Assembly: GCA_023101885.1 (NCBI GenBank)
Contig: JALPQD010000016.1
Span: 10,665,634 to 10,729,633, forward strand
Source: Typhlomys cinereus
Lineage: Eukaryota > Chordata > Mammalia > Rodentia > Platacanthomyidae
Length of the DNA: 64,000 nucleotides
Direction: 5' to 3'
A model generated the notes under the pieces. It was given only the letters and a program-made list of their open reading frames with translations, had not been told where the DNA came from and did not search any database. Position 1 is the stretch's first letter. Each line of letters begins with the position of its first letter. Below, piece by piece: positions 12,151 to 24,035 of this stretch. The position numbers and the translations under genes are program-made.

Positions 12151-14069
12151 ATTTCTTTTAACAAAGGCCTGTCCTCTAGATCGAATTTTGATCTACAGTC
12201 TCTTTTTTAATGAAGCCCTCTCTTGCATCTAGGGCATGGAGTTGTAGGGGGCTTAGCCCCTCCTACCTCCCTAGGCTTCTCTTCCTAGCCCTGGGGACAC
12301 TTCCTCCTGAAATGCCCCACCTGGCCACAATGAAAACAAACCCCATTGTTTCCCCTCCCCTCTTGGCCCTGCAGGCTGGGTGTCGGCCCCAAGGCTAATG
12401 CCTGGGTCATAGTGTCAGCCAGCACCTTGGTCTGTGTCTCCAGAGCTGTAGCGAGTGTCTGACTCAGGTGTTTTTGAGTCCCCACATCCTGTGAAGCAAT
12501 AATCCAGGTTCTCATGGATCTCTCCTTAAGACCTGCACAGGCTATTTTGTGGTCCCCATTCATTCCTCCCCATACCAGCAGTTTAGCAAATTGTTCCCTT
12601 AGGAGGACTGGGGGAAGTTTACAACAGAGGCTCTTTTTCACCTGGTCAATGAACTCTCGGGGAGGGTCTCACCTGGTTTTTGCATAACGCCTGCTAGAGG
12701 TGTTTTAGAAAGACCTTCATCTAGCTTTTTCCATGCCACTAAACCTATCAAAAGGACTTGGTCTTGGTATTGGGCTTCTATGGTCGCCTGCTGGACCCCA
12801 GTAGAAAATTGATCTGCCGTTCCAGCTAACATCCTGAACGTTATAGGCACCCTGGGCTGTGCGTTTTGATTGCGCTCAGCTTGGACCCTACATTCTTTCT
12901 TAAATAGTGCTGCCCACTTAATGAATGTGGGACTGGGGAGCACCGCTTTGGCCACATCCATCCAATCCTTAGTAGTACAGGGTTGGTGAGCTAGATCTTG
13001 AAGGAGGGCCTCAACCCAAGGAGAATTTGGACCATCCTCCAGCACGACCTGCTTTAATTCTTTCAAATCTTTTGCTTCCCAAGGATACCACACTGCAGGG
13101 CGATTGGCTCCTGGATTTAAGTTAACAGGATAGGCTTGTACTTGATATGCTTCAGCATACGTGGGCTCTAGCCCTGGGTTCCCTGCTCTAGCCTGGTGGG
13201 GCCTAGTGTGCCCGCATGCCAGCCCACCCGCCAGTCCATTTCTGCGAACCTCTGTCCCCTGGCTGTGCACAGCCTCGTTGCAGCTGGGTACAGCTCCCCC
13301 ATCGCGCGGTTCTACATCCCCAAGGGTTGCCCGGCTGCAGCCCGCCGACAGTCTCTCCACTGCCACTGGTAGCAGCTTCAATACTGGTACCATGTGTCCC
13401 TGTCGCAGCCCACAATTCTGTGTAACGTTCTTGGCATTCGCACAGTGATGGGTTACCATTCTCTAAACAACAGGTATGTCCACCATCCCCATGGTTTCCT
13501 GCATCCTGCCATGGTCTAGCAGAATGTCCACCCAGCACCGGCTCAGCATGCCCACAGCTTTGCCCGCCTGGCCCCAGCTCTATGGTCCAACACGACTCCA
13601 CATCCCCACATGGCTTGTTCGCAGAGCCCCCTGCAGGGCACCCGGGATGGCTTGTTGGCTCCAGCGGCTGGGGCTGGCCTGGAGTTGCTGGGGGAGCTAG
13701 AGGGCGTTGCTCTAGTAGCTCCTTCTCCTTCCCTCTTGCCTCTGGTGGAGGCTGGATTGGATCGGGAAGGAACACTGCCTCAAGGGCAGAAACAATGTAG
13801 TAAAATCCCAGAGAAGGGAACACCCCAAAATGTTCTTCCCACTTCCTGGCTAGATCCTTTACACAAGTCCAGGTGGTGGACGAAAACATTGCCTGATTGG
13901 ATCCAAGGTGCTAATTCAAGGGCTGTTTGCCATATTTCTGAAATAGCAGAACTTGTAACTTTTAAACCCTGTCTTTGTAGTATGGACCCCAGTGCTGCTG
14001 GCACCTCTTTATTCTTGTACGTTGAATTCCCCCATATTTCCCAAGTTTTCACTTACCCTGAAGCCTGCT
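12150..14069 (-). pseudogene. Defective retroviral gag (matrix, capsid, nucleocapsid)
   Basis: Gag encodes the retroviral structural polyprotein. Matrix-like sequence is in the frame at 13780-14052 (LAPWIQSG) and continues after a frameshift near 13870 in the frame at 13203-13889 (WEEHFGVFPSLGFYY, then a Pro-rich linker). After another frameshift near 13200 the capsid frame at 12638-13459 reads AYPVNLNPG, then KDLKELKQVVLEDGPNSPW and DWMDVAKAVL, all typical of betaretroviral/IAP-like capsids. Nucleocapsid follows at 12285-12641 with a zinc knuckle of form CX2CX4HX4C (CFHCGQVGHFRRKC, about 12296-12338). A second knuckle (CPRCKRGLH...C) is present near 12195-12238 in a shifted frame and broken by a stop. 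The breaks make it non-coding as a unit. Confidence 0.85.
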
Positions 14070-14092
14070 TAGCTTCCTCCGATTTCAGAAGT

Positions 14093-14110
14093 GTCCCTTC
14101 GTGGTCGCCA
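14093..14110 (-). other. ERV primer binding site
   Basis: Sense TGGCGACCACGAAGGGAC lies 2 nt after the LTR terminal CA. Retroviral minus-strand DNA synthesis is primed by a tRNA pairing here. The start TGGCG and end GGGAC recall lysine-type sites, but the middle differs, so the tRNA is unassigned. Confidence 0.7.
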
Positions 14111-14719
14111 CTTGCGGGAACCGGTTCCCGCTCACACACTCATTCACTCATTGGTGCATTGATGAATAGTTTGATAGAGATCTGTAAGGTCCATTTTATT
14201 AAGGGTTTGATTAAGTTTCAGAGTGTCTATTAAGCTTTTGATCGGTTGATCTATCCCATGTTTAGAAAACGGTGTTGAAATCCCCAAGAATTATACTTTT
14301 GGTGTTGATTTCTTGCTTTAGACACTCTAGGGTTTGCTTAATGAATGTGGAGGGGCCTGTATTAGGTGCATATATGTTCAGTATTGTGAAGTTTTCCTGG
14401 TGAATTGTACCTGTGACTAAAATGTAGTATCCGTCTGTGTGTCTTATGATTTTTTTTTGGTTTGAAGTCCACTTTGTCCAATAGCATAATGGCTACCCCT
14501 GCCTGTTTCCTGGTTCCACTAGCTTGTAGAATTTTGGACTAGCCTTTTATTTTTAGGATGTGCCTATCTTTTGTAGTTGAATTTCCTGAAGACTCCTGAT
14601 TGATGGGTTGTGGTTTTTAATCCAAGTTTGTAATCTGTATCTCTTGATAGGTGAGTTAATTCCATTGACATTTAATGTTATAATGGAAAAATTATTTTTA
14701 ATTCTGGACATTTTTTATG

Positions 14720-15850
14720 TTTAGTCACTTTTGTAAGTATATTGTTTGGCTTTTTGATTTTGGTGGTATTATACTTCCCTTCTGTCCTCCTGGATATGCA
14801 TGTTTTTTTCTTCAAACTTGAGTATAATTCTAGCATTTTTTGAAGGCCTGGTTTGGTAGACATGTAAGCCTTCAAGTTGTCTTTGTGCTGGAATACTTTT
14901 CTTTCTCCCTCAATCATGACAGATAGTTTTGCCAGGTATATCAGCCTGGGTTGACATTTTTGCTCATTTAATTCCTGAAGTAGGTTTCCCCAAGCTTTTT
15001 TTCCTTTTACTGTTTCCTTTGAGAAGTCATTCGTTATTTTAATAGTTTTACCTTTAAAAGTGACTTTTTTTCCCTTGAATCTCTCAGCACCTTTTCTTTA
15101 TCTTGAATGTGGAATGTTTTGACTATTATTTGCCATGGTGAGTTTCTGTTTTGGTCATATCTGTTTGGGGTATGGAATGCCTTTTGTATTTGCATGGGCC
15201 TCTCATTCTTTAGATGAGGGAAGTTTTCATTTATGATAATTTGAAAATTTTCCTCAAGTATTTCATTTTGGGATTCTTGCTCTGGTATTCCATGAATGTG
15301 CATGTTAGGCTTCTTTTGGGTTTCCCATATCTCTTGAATATTCCTCTCAAATTACTCTTTTTGGCTTTAACAACCTCTTCCACTGAGCTGGTTAATACTT
15401 CCACTTTGTCTTCAAGATCTGAAATTCTATTTTCTGCTTCTTTAGTTCTGGGCTGTTGATAACTTGTCTTTTAGTTCAATTTTAAACTCTGCCTGAGACT
15501 GTTTTAACTGCTCTATGCCTATTTTTGTTTCTTGAGCTGTTTTTCTCAACTCCTCCAGGTGTCTGTTGTGTTCATGTTCAAGTGGTTGATGCGGTTATTT
15601 AACTCCCAGATTTCCTCTTTCATAGTATTGATCATGGTAATGATCATTCTTTGAAAGTCATTCTCTCTTGGGTCTGACTTTCTTGGCTATTTTCTGTGAT
15701 TTTGTTCTGGTTGGAATCCATCATTATGGGGTTAATTCTTTTGGTAGGATATTTGCCTTCTTGGTTTTGTTTCTCATGGATCTGCACTTTGACTTCTACA
15801 TTATTATTTTGTCTCTTAAGACCTTTCAGTTTCTGTGTGTTTTTCACTAA
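14720..15850 (-). pseudogene. L1 copy A ORF1 (RNA-binding protein), decayed
   Basis: ORF1p is the L1 RNA-binding trimeric coiled-coil chaperone. The N-terminal part is at 15644-15847 (charged, Gln/Lys-rich), followed by a degenerate coiled-coil stretch to about 15400 broken by stops. The RRM/C-terminal domain is at 15034-15303 (IHGIPEQESQNEILEENFQ, IIVKTFHIQDKEKVLR), a clear match to the family pattern. The last part lies at 14678-14917 (STKPGLQKMLELY). Length is close to the usual 1.1 kb. Stops and frameshifts between these blocks make it inactive. Confidence 0.85.
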
Positions 15851-16559
15851 ACTGATTCAGTTGGTATTACTTCTCTTGAGAATTTATTACTAGTGTTTTC
15901 CTTGGAGTTGGGTATGTTTGTCTGTCATTATTGTTATTTCCTTGATGAGGCTATTAGACTTTTGGTACATCAGTTAAGTCACATTTAGTAGACAGGGTGT
16001 ATGGTATTGCACTTTTATGATTTAGTACCTTGGTGATATGTGAGGGTGTGTGATATAATCTCTAAAGTTGTATATGTTTTGGGGGTGGCTATATGGAAAA
16101 GTTAATCTACAGTGATTAATAATTGAAAGGACCAGTATGGTAAAAAGGGGGTTTATTTATCTTTGGGCTGGATGTGAAGAATCTCTCCCATGTGATAGGA
16201 TGATTTTAGAGGACTTCAGATGTATAGTCTTGTCCCCTAGAGCTTTGCATGAGTTTCCTTTGGACTCTGTTGAATTCTGAGTAGCAGTGTGTCCTCCCTG
16301 GACCATGAGTGATGGTCCCCAATGGGCCAGAGGGCAGATGGGCTGATGGAGATGGCAGAACTCTTTACCTGGGACCTAGGACTTGACTTAGTGGTCCACA
16401 CAAGCTCGAGGCAGCCTGGTTGTTGTTCAGGCTGGCTGGTGGGAGGAGCTGGAACGACTGGTAAGTAGCGACCTGGGGGCTGGTGGAACTTACCTGGGAT
16501 GGAGGACACCTAGGGAATCCTATCCCGTTGGGGGGGGGTGGGCGGGTGGGACAAAAGGG
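15851..16559 (-). promoter_or_regulatory. L1 copy A 5' UTR / promoter region
   Basis: About 0.7 kb between ORF1 and the TSD, the position of the L1 internal pol II promoter. It is more GC-rich than its surroundings near 16250-16500. The extreme 5' end is C-rich in the sense direction, so this strand carries a G-run followed by three GGG blocks at 16530-16550. The frame at 16237-16509 is UTR noise. Confidence 0.75.
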
Positions 16560-16575
16560 TAATCCATGTTTTCTT
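16560..16575. repeat. Right target-site duplication of L1 copy A
   Basis: TAATCCATGTTTTCTT, an exact match to 6214-6229. It marks the 5' end of the minus-strand L1. Confidence 0.9.
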
Positions 16576-18231
16576 AGCTGGTTTGCAATGCCATCTTTGA
16601 AATATTTATTAAATTAAAGAATTTAATAAAATTTAAAAAATTCTGGTTCATTAATAGATTTTTTTATACTTTACATAGTCTATCATTAATAGATGTTTGT
16701 CTTTAGAATGCATTTTGATACCTAACAATACAGCATTTAGAATTCTTGAACTTTTCTACCTTTTTTCCTATTTATCAATAAAAATTTTGGGTACATTGAA
16801 TTTATGAAAACAGCAATGAATCCTTAAAGGTTCATTATAGTAGCAAAAATGACTTAAGTTAATTTATAGAATTGGCATATTTATAATATGGCATTTTCCT
16901 GGTCACAAAAGAGCAATGAGTCTTCAATTATTTGTCTTCATTTATATACTCCAGTAACACTGTATACTTTTTTGCATAAAGATTTTGCACTTTAGTTGTT
17001 GAACTTATCTCAGGATATATATTTTATTTTTAGGTCTTTTGTGAGTGGTGAATTTTATTGTCCCTGCTGGGTTGGCTATTGTGCAATGTATGAAGTTTAT
17101 GGATGCTTGTTAGCAATTCTCAAGTTGAAGTCTTATTTCTGATTGTATTTGTTTGGACACCATATATTTTTATCATTATTTTGAGTGCTCATACATTTCA
17201 CTTCATTATATGCTACTAAATATTTTTAAAATTGTTCTTTCAATGACCACAGGACCAAAATACTCTCACTTAATATATTTGTGGGATATGTATCCAATGT
17301 AAGATAAATAATTATTACCAGTAAAAAATTTCTTTATAGCTGTTTTCCTAAGTTATTGATAGATTACCTGGTGTTTTGTTACTGCAAGTCATCACTAACT
17401 TAGAAACATGCTTTTTTTTAATAATCTGTTAAATATAGAGGAAAATCTAAGCTATGTTTTTTTTTTACTTACATCAACATGCTTTGCCTTTTGATTCATT
17501 TATCAGTCCTATCATATGTGATTAATCATCTAATAATTGTAGAAATCAGAGAAATTAAAGGTAAACAATAATCTCATTTCTAAATCTGAAGAGTCATAAA
17601 TAGCACCAAATCTTGTGTCACTCCTATGTAAGTATTTTTATTAAAAATGATAGCGGTCTCCTCTAGCTGACTTGTATAATAGAGTAATATCAATGAGATT
17701 AAGTTTTTATGAAAGGAGGCTTTCCTGTAAGCACAGATGTCTTAAAATGCTTTGCTAATCTAATTGCTAGCTTTATGTGTTACAACAAGACCTTCAGTGG
17801 GAGTGTATAATAAATCAATCCCACCCACATCTACCTATTCTCTCTCAAATCTGTTAAATTTATTCAGTTTCATATATATGAATGACATATGTGATTCTTG
17901 CCTGTTTCTCAGTCTTGAGATGAAGCTCAGGTTTTGAATACCATAACAAAATATGGTCACTAAAGACTTGGGACTATAATACATCATCTGCCCAGCAGCT
18001 ATGTACTTTTCAATATTTTCTCAATTCACATTATTTACCAGCATTAAGACTGAAATCAGGATAAGCAGATGTTCCCTCTCAACGTATAGACAAGTGTGAG
18101 CTTAAGACTGAATACAAGTTAGTGCCATTCATACTAAATTGAAAAGATCAATCTAATATGATTGATTTAATGGAGAGAAGTTATATTCCATACATGCATA
18201 GCTTGCCATTGGAACTGAACTACTGTGGTAT
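16576..18231. other. Unique AT-rich DNA, no gene recognised
   Basis: I see no domain-bearing frame, RNA gene or named repeat in this stretch. Confidence 0.5.
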
Positions 18232-19097
18232 AAAACTTTAAGTTCACAGACTTTCGTTCCTGATCATTTACAACTGAAGGGGTATGATCTCACCAGAAGG
18301 GGAGGGCATATAGTCTGGCAGATAAAAAGTAACCATTTTGCAAATGGGTTATTGACCCCTCCCTCTCTGTGGTTTCCTACTTTCATTGCATCTACCTTTG
18401 AATGTGCTCTTATAACAAGACTCCAGTTTAACAACTTTTGTCTCTGGCCAGGGGGTGACATACAATGCCCATCAGGATGGAGTGAAGGGCATTCATTGCA
18501 GGAGCAGCAAAACTGCAAAAGAAAATCAACAAACCACAATCCAGAACTTCAGAGACTATATATCGACCACCTAGAACTAGGCCAGCCTAATCTCTCCCCA
18601 TCCTGAAGCTCAGGGAAATTTGCGGAAGAGGGGGCAGTAAGATTGTAAGAGCACAAGGATGGGAGTAGTAATGATATGCAAGATACTCCACACAAGTTAG
18701 GGCCGAAGCAATCATAATTGGACTTTGCATGCCCTGGGCTATGTCCCACACACTATTGACCCCACAAAGTCTAGCATTTGCTAAAGGCACCAAGATCCTT
18801 GGAGGCAAGGGATTGACAGCCACAGTAGTGTTCCTATGCTTAAGGGGAACACAGGAAAGGGTTCAAGGAAATGCCACTGGGTCCTTGTATGTCATCGGAG
18901 AGGAGGGCCCAGAGGAGAGCCTGGCATGCACATTAAAGGATTCTCCGGGGATGGGGGGAGGCACTGGGAGATGGGGAAGAAGGGGTGAGGGGAGGGGGAG
19001 CAGTGGGGTCGAGGGGAGGAGGAGGAGGGAGGGAACCTGTGTACCTACCAAGTTTGTACGAGCCGAAATAATAATAAAAAATGTAAAAAAAACTTTA
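18232..19097 (+). mobile_element. L1 3' UTR fragment, plus strand, with 9-bp TSD
   Basis: From about 18241 the sequence is the reverse complement of the 3' UTRs at 6600-7605 and 37330-38100 (for example TTCACAGACTTTCG... and GGGGTATGATCTCACCAGAAG). It includes a G-rich purine tract at 18945-19030 and ends in an A-rich tail near 19088. AAAACTTTA occurs at 18232-18240 and 19089-19097 as the TSD. It is a severely 5'-truncated insertion with no ORF2. The frames at 18352-18606, 18587-18823 and 18729-19100 are UTR noise. Confidence 0.88.
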
Positions 19098-20680
19098 TGA
19101 AAAGAATGAAAGTGTTGACTAAATGCAAATTTGCTGATGCTTGCTTCAGATATATGCTATGTCCATTTTTTAATGAATATGAGGACAAATAGTATATTAA
19201 TTACTTTCTTTATTTCTAAATTCATGGTGGGATCCTATCAATGGTCAATAGCCATATGAAACAAAAGAAGTTTTACTATAAATGGTAGTCAATTGTGACT
19301 ACATACGTAACCCATGCAGAATGTTGTATTGGGGCTAAGCAAGAATAAAGAAAATGATCAAGACAATCTGCAACAAAGCAGAGGTCTAGTAATCTGTATA
19401 GCCCCCGTGATGATGACTAACAGCACAGGATTTTCCAAGTATTTGTTACTTATAGATAAACTCAGCAGGCCCTATATTAGCAGATTCCAAGGGCATGGAA
19501 AAATGGGCAGGTTGTTGATTTCTATGTTGACCTCTGAAGAGAAGTCAAATCAGGTATAAACAATCTGGTCTGGAAGAATGAGGCACACAGGGCTCTGTCC
19601 AAGTCACATATTTCTAGTGCTTTGAAACAGGCTGAAATTGTCAAGATCTTATTCAAAGCTGCAACTTTGGGACAGGTGAGCTCTGCCTGGCAGCAACTTT
19701 AGAGCAGACTGGTTCTGCCATGCCACAGCTTCCTGTTGCCGCTTTGGTGGTCCAGAATGCATTTTATGATATAGTTTTGTGTTCTGCATTGTAGCTGCTC
19801 TCCTCGTTCACCTAACTTTAAACATGTTCAATACTAAAGTACTCTCTCCCAAATATTTTTAATTCTACTTGGATGATCTGCAAAAGAAGATCTTACAGAG
19901 AAGAAATACTTGCTATACATGTTTAAACGTAAGCACAGATTATGGTAATCTAACATGTTTTAGTACCAACTCTTCCTCTATTAGTTCAGTCAAATGTGTA
20001 AGAGTAAAAAAATGGTAGTACAGTTAACTATTTGGTTTTAATTTAAGCATGATTAGTCTTCCTGCCTTATCATCCTGTAAAAAGTACAGTGTAAAACATT
20101 TTGCAAAACTATTTACACTGCATCAGGTATTATGCATAGATTAGAGAAGATTTGAAACATATAGGGAGACTAAGGTAAGCTATATGCTAATACAACCATT
20201 TGATAAGTAATAACTGCTCATCCATGGATTTTTTTGTTTTTGAGTCTCAGGAAATCTCTCCTACATACTCAAGGAATGTTGCAATACCATTTTATTTCTT
20301 GATCTTCTCTGTTAAGGTTCTCAACCAGTTGTTACTTCTAGGAGTCATAGTATATCTATAGATACCCTGAAATGATCACTTCATTCATACATCTCACACC
20401 CTGTAAATCATGTTATTATAATATAATGTAATGTAATATAATGTAACATAACATAATATATTATGATCTAGGATATCATATAATATCCTCTGTGTTTGGG
20501 CTGTTGAGTCCATATAAAATTCCCTCTAATAGTTCTTCTAATGCTGGCTAGAGGAAATTTTCTCTTTTAAATATGATAAAACCATAAAATGTGAACAATA
20601 TTTCACAAAGAGCTAAACGTGTGCTTGCTGATAAAATTTATGAACACAAACATATTTTGGAATAATAACTGTGTCTATTT
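19098..20680. other. Unique AT-rich DNA, no gene recognised
   Basis: No recognisable gene. The frame at 19314-19559 has no known motif. A short AT-only tract of TAATG/TAACA-like units is at 20413-20465. Confidence 0.5.
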
Positions 20681-20687
20681 TCCCCTT

Positions 20688-21060
20688 TATTTTTTTAGAA
20701 TTTCATACATGAATATAGTGAATTTATGATATTTTCACACCTTAATCCCTAATCTTATCTACCCTTGCTCTTCCCATTAGATCCCTTCTTCTCCCCTGCC
20801 AAACTCCCTGCTGTTTTCATCACACTTTGCATGTGTGATCCCCTGGGTTTCCTCCATTTTGCTTTTGGTGATATTTCCTTGAGTACTTGCTGAAAGATGA
20901 ATCACATATCAGTTTGTATATCAGTTATGAAAGCATCTTCCACTCCCCCCTTCAACAATATTAACCCTCAGTAGTCTCTCAGGGAGGTGTATAGCCTCAT
21001 GATATTTTCCCTCTCCATAGTGCAATGTTTGTTGATAGAAAAATTTCCATGCAAGCCATC
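20688..21060 (-). mobile_element. Old L1 3' UTR relic (tentative)
   Basis: GAATTTCATACATGAATATAG and the following C-rich text to about 20960 resemble the 3' UTR of older rodent L1 subfamilies in reverse orientation. The end (CCTCAGTAGTCTCTCAGGGAGGTGT) is related to 22930-22955. Confidence 0.45.
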
Positions 21061-22912
21061 TGGAAATATACATAGGCAAATAAAATTCAGAATACAAAGA
21101 TGAACATAAAAATAAACAAAGTAAGTTAAATATAACAAAACTAGTTTATGTTTATGTGAAAAATATTTCATCAGGTGTTAGAGGTTTCATTGCTGAAAAA
21201 ACTTTATAGACACAAACATCTTTTAGAATAAAAAATTTGTTTAGTTTTACAACTATATTTGTATTCTTAATTCTGTTTATGTGTGAATGAATTTATGTGC
21301 TTGTACACATTAATGTGTAACACACCATATTTATTCAGTTATGTGTGCTTTTATATAAGTAGTTTCAGATAAAATATGGCAAATTCAGGATTCGCCTCCA
21401 TAATTTTCATTCATGATAAATTTCATCGATTGCTAACCACATATTTCACATGGACAGGGAATTCTGGAGACAAGCAAGGTAAATTTTTTAGGGATGTGGA
21501 GCATATATTTTTCTTTTTTCTTTCTTTTTTTCATTTTCTTTAATTTTCTATTCCTTCTTTTTTCTTTCTTTTTTTCTTCTCTCACTCTTGATTGACTCTT
21601 TCTCTCTTTTTTCATATCAAGGATGAAATCCATAAATGTATATCTTGAATATGTTTCCTGATCATTTGGTCTTCATTCTATCTTTTTTTCCAAGTCTTTC
21701 TTTTGTGTTCCCTTCCTCACCTCCCCTTCCATCTCTCCATCTACACCCTCTAATCACTTCCTACTCAGTAACTACATGCACTGACACAAAAAGGAAAAAC
21801 CTCACAGAACCCTGCTCTAACCAATGTAAGAATGTTCAGTGATCAGAAGTCATAACCTGAACAAGACAACCAGGTTTTTTTTTCATTGCATGAAGCATGA
21901 CGAAACAGGACATAAAGACAGAGAGAAACATTTCAGATTATTTCATGTTTTATGTCATGTTTGGAACTTGCTCCGATGATATTTTTAATCAAAATAACAT
22001 AAAGGAAAAGTGAACTTATCAATGTTGGTAGGATTGTTAGAAGATCCAAAATTTTTATTTCATTAATAGTTGGAATAAAAAATGTTAGAACTGCTTTAGA
22101 CATTATTTTGGCATTCTTTGAACCATAAATGTAACTTACAATATTATTCATTTGTTCTACTGAATAGAAATGAAGACATATGCTTTCCAGGGACCTATGA
22201 AAGAGAGTCAAAGGAAAAAATATTCATGATGCCCTGAAGTCAGACAATAGCATTAGTGAATGGATAGGCAGAAAATGTTTCTCACCTATCAAATGGAATA
22301 ATACTCAGCAATATCAAAAGGCATGGACTCTTGATAAATAAAGCAAGAAGGGTAAATCTTAAAATAGCTCATCAAATGTAAAGAGATCATACATGATTGT
22401 TTTTGTTCTATAAAACATCATTGCCTATGACAGAAAAAAGTAAAAGTGTTCGAGAGGAGGAGTAGAGGAGATGAGGTGAAAGAAAAGTATTGTCCATATA
22501 TAAGGCAACTTGTAGAATGGTTAAGATGACTATTTCCTTAGTTTATTGATAATATGAATACATGAATAAAGAAAATATGTGTGTCTTAAAAACATATCAT
22601 GTTATGGATAATTACGTCTCAATAAGGATGCTAAGATTATAAAATTTAATATGTAATTCCTCAACACAGCAATTTCTTTAATTTTTTAATCTCTGAATGT
22701 TTTATATGTAATAGAATAAATGTATGTCATTTTTATACTGCATAACTCAATCCTATTGAAATTCTGTTTGTAAACTTTTTTCTTGTATTCCAGTCTCTCT
22801 CCTAGTTTCAAGACCTTTTGTATATGTGGCCCAGTAGCTTCAATCTCAGTTGTCTTTGTGACATGGATATCTATCAGTGGGTATACCACTAAAGAATGTC
22901 ATTCTCCTTCTC
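21061..22912. other. Unique DNA, no gene recognised
   Basis: AT-rich, with a pyrimidine-rich tract at about 21515-21610 that creates a Lys/Arg-rich frame on the minus strand. No gene or dated repeat is recognised. Confidence 0.5.
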
Positions 22913-23170
22913 CCACTCAGTATTATCCTTCAATAGTCTCTTAGAGAGGTGTGGTGATTCATGACTTCTTCCCCCTTTCTATAGTGAAAACTTGATACAC
23001 CAAAATTTGTATGGAATTAAACAAAACTGCAGTGAATTCATGGATACAGCAGCCCTGCCATGGCTAGAAGATATTCTCTGGAAGCAGTCCTGCCTTATCT
23101 GAAACTCTTGCTTCTTTCTGTCCCCTCTTTTACCAATTTGCCTGACTTTGGTGTGAGGGAATGTGATTAG
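22913..23170 (-). mobile_element. Old dispersed repeat related to 20.9-21.06 kb
   Basis: CTTCAATAGTCTCTTAGAGAGGTGTGG and the next ~60 bp align with 20960-21055. The pair is probably two copies of one old repeat, likely L1 3' UTR. Confidence 0.4.
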
Positions 23171-24019
23171 CAATAACTTATTCTCTGTGTTTTGTTAACT
23201 ATGATTCCTTGTATTAAATACCTTCCATTTCTAAAGGAAGCTTCTAGGTCAAGTGCAGAGTGCTTCTCTAATCTAAGCATATAATAATAAATGCCTTGAT
23301 GACAGAGAAGTTTAATATTGTGTCCATATAGCAAAAACAGAAGTAGTCCATTTCCCTTGCCTCAGGGCCTATGGGTTCTTCATCTACAAGTTCTTGGCAT
23401 GTGTTCTCTACTGATAATTTAATCAGAAAACAGTTGGTTACCCCTATAACATTCATGTCATTATTTCATCAATGAGCATCTCTTGCCAGGGTGGTTTTAT
23501 TGTAGCTCCCAGGATTTGCATCTGTGTGAGACCAACCATGGTTGTTCACCCTAGCAATCTGAACATACCTTCTGATACTATGAAATCTGACTAGCAAGGG
23601 GGAAGCTCCTAGTTTGGCAGAACCCTAAATTTTAAAACACAGATGCAATCAGTCTTCCAAAACAAAGATAACTGGAATCATTACATTAAAGCATTCATTA
23701 GTTTTCTTCTTACAAACTCACTTTTCTGTGGCTTTAAAATAGAAATGGCCAATGCAACTTAACTGCTGGTTTCAGCTTTTGTAGATAAAGTAAAACTAAA
23801 GGTTGAAAACGATATTGGCATGCAAATAGTGAAACTGGAATATAACTAAATTTCTCTTCTTGTAGTAATCTTCTCATTTTCTTCCCAGTAACAATGAGAA
23901 TGAATTGGTGAATTGGTCTTTTATTTTATTATCCACTATTTATTTTATCCTTTATTAATAGGGCCTTTCTTTATATTTATTTCTTTCCATAACAGTTTCT
24001 GCTTCTATTGCTCTTTCTC
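23171..24019. other. Unique DNA, no gene recognised
   Basis: No coding or RNA feature is visible up to the TSD of the SINE at 24036. Confidence 0.5.
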
Positions 24020-24035
24020 AGAAATTGATACAAGA

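Larger units (their letters stand above)
10965..14150 (-). mobile_element. Class II (betaretrovirus-like) ERV relic, gag-only, 5' LTR mostly missing
   Basis: A nested endogenous retrovirus in the minus orientation. In sense order: the last 38 bp of a 5' LTR (14150-14113), a 2-nt spacer, an 18-nt primer binding site (14110-14093, TGGCGACCACGAAGGGAC), gag (about 14069-12150), a short non-pol stretch (about 12150-11398), a polypurine tract (11397-11385) and a complete 3' LTR (11381-10965). Protease, polymerase and integrase are absent, so it is defective. No TSD is visible because the 5' boundary is lost. The flanking L1 does not rejoin exactly: some endonuclease sequence seems to be missing between GTGGCCCAA (left) and GCATTGATGAATAG (right). 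It is younger than the L1 that hosts it. Confidence 0.88.
7606..14700 (-). pseudogene. L1 copy A ORF2 (endonuclease/reverse transcriptase), decayed and interrupted
   Basis: ORF2p of LINE-1 normally nicks target DNA with an APE-like endonuclease and copies L1 RNA there with its reverse transcriptase. The endonuclease start is readable near 14690 (TLNVNGINSPIKRY) but breaks quickly. The end of the endonuclease (SDHHGLKLDVHN, NSWKLN) is at 10806-10991, beyond the nested ERV. The linker and RT follow at 10130-10540 (SLPTKKCPPDGFSTEFYQ), 9775-9990 and 9381-9728, which holds the catalytic FADDM block at 9483-9494. The thumb follows at 8836-9207 and the C-terminal region at 7767-8375. The frame ends with IGGS-stop at 7606. 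Besides stops and frameshifts there is an ERV insertion and a misplaced 215-bp internal duplicate at 9211-9425. It is non-functional. Confidence 0.92.

Noticed and set aside
12285..14052. A domesticated gag gene
   Set aside because: Gag is broken into several frames, and there is no single long conserved frame or sign of purifying selection visible.
18729..19100. Gly-rich 123-residue protein
   Set aside because: It is the G-rich 3' UTR of an L1 fragment.
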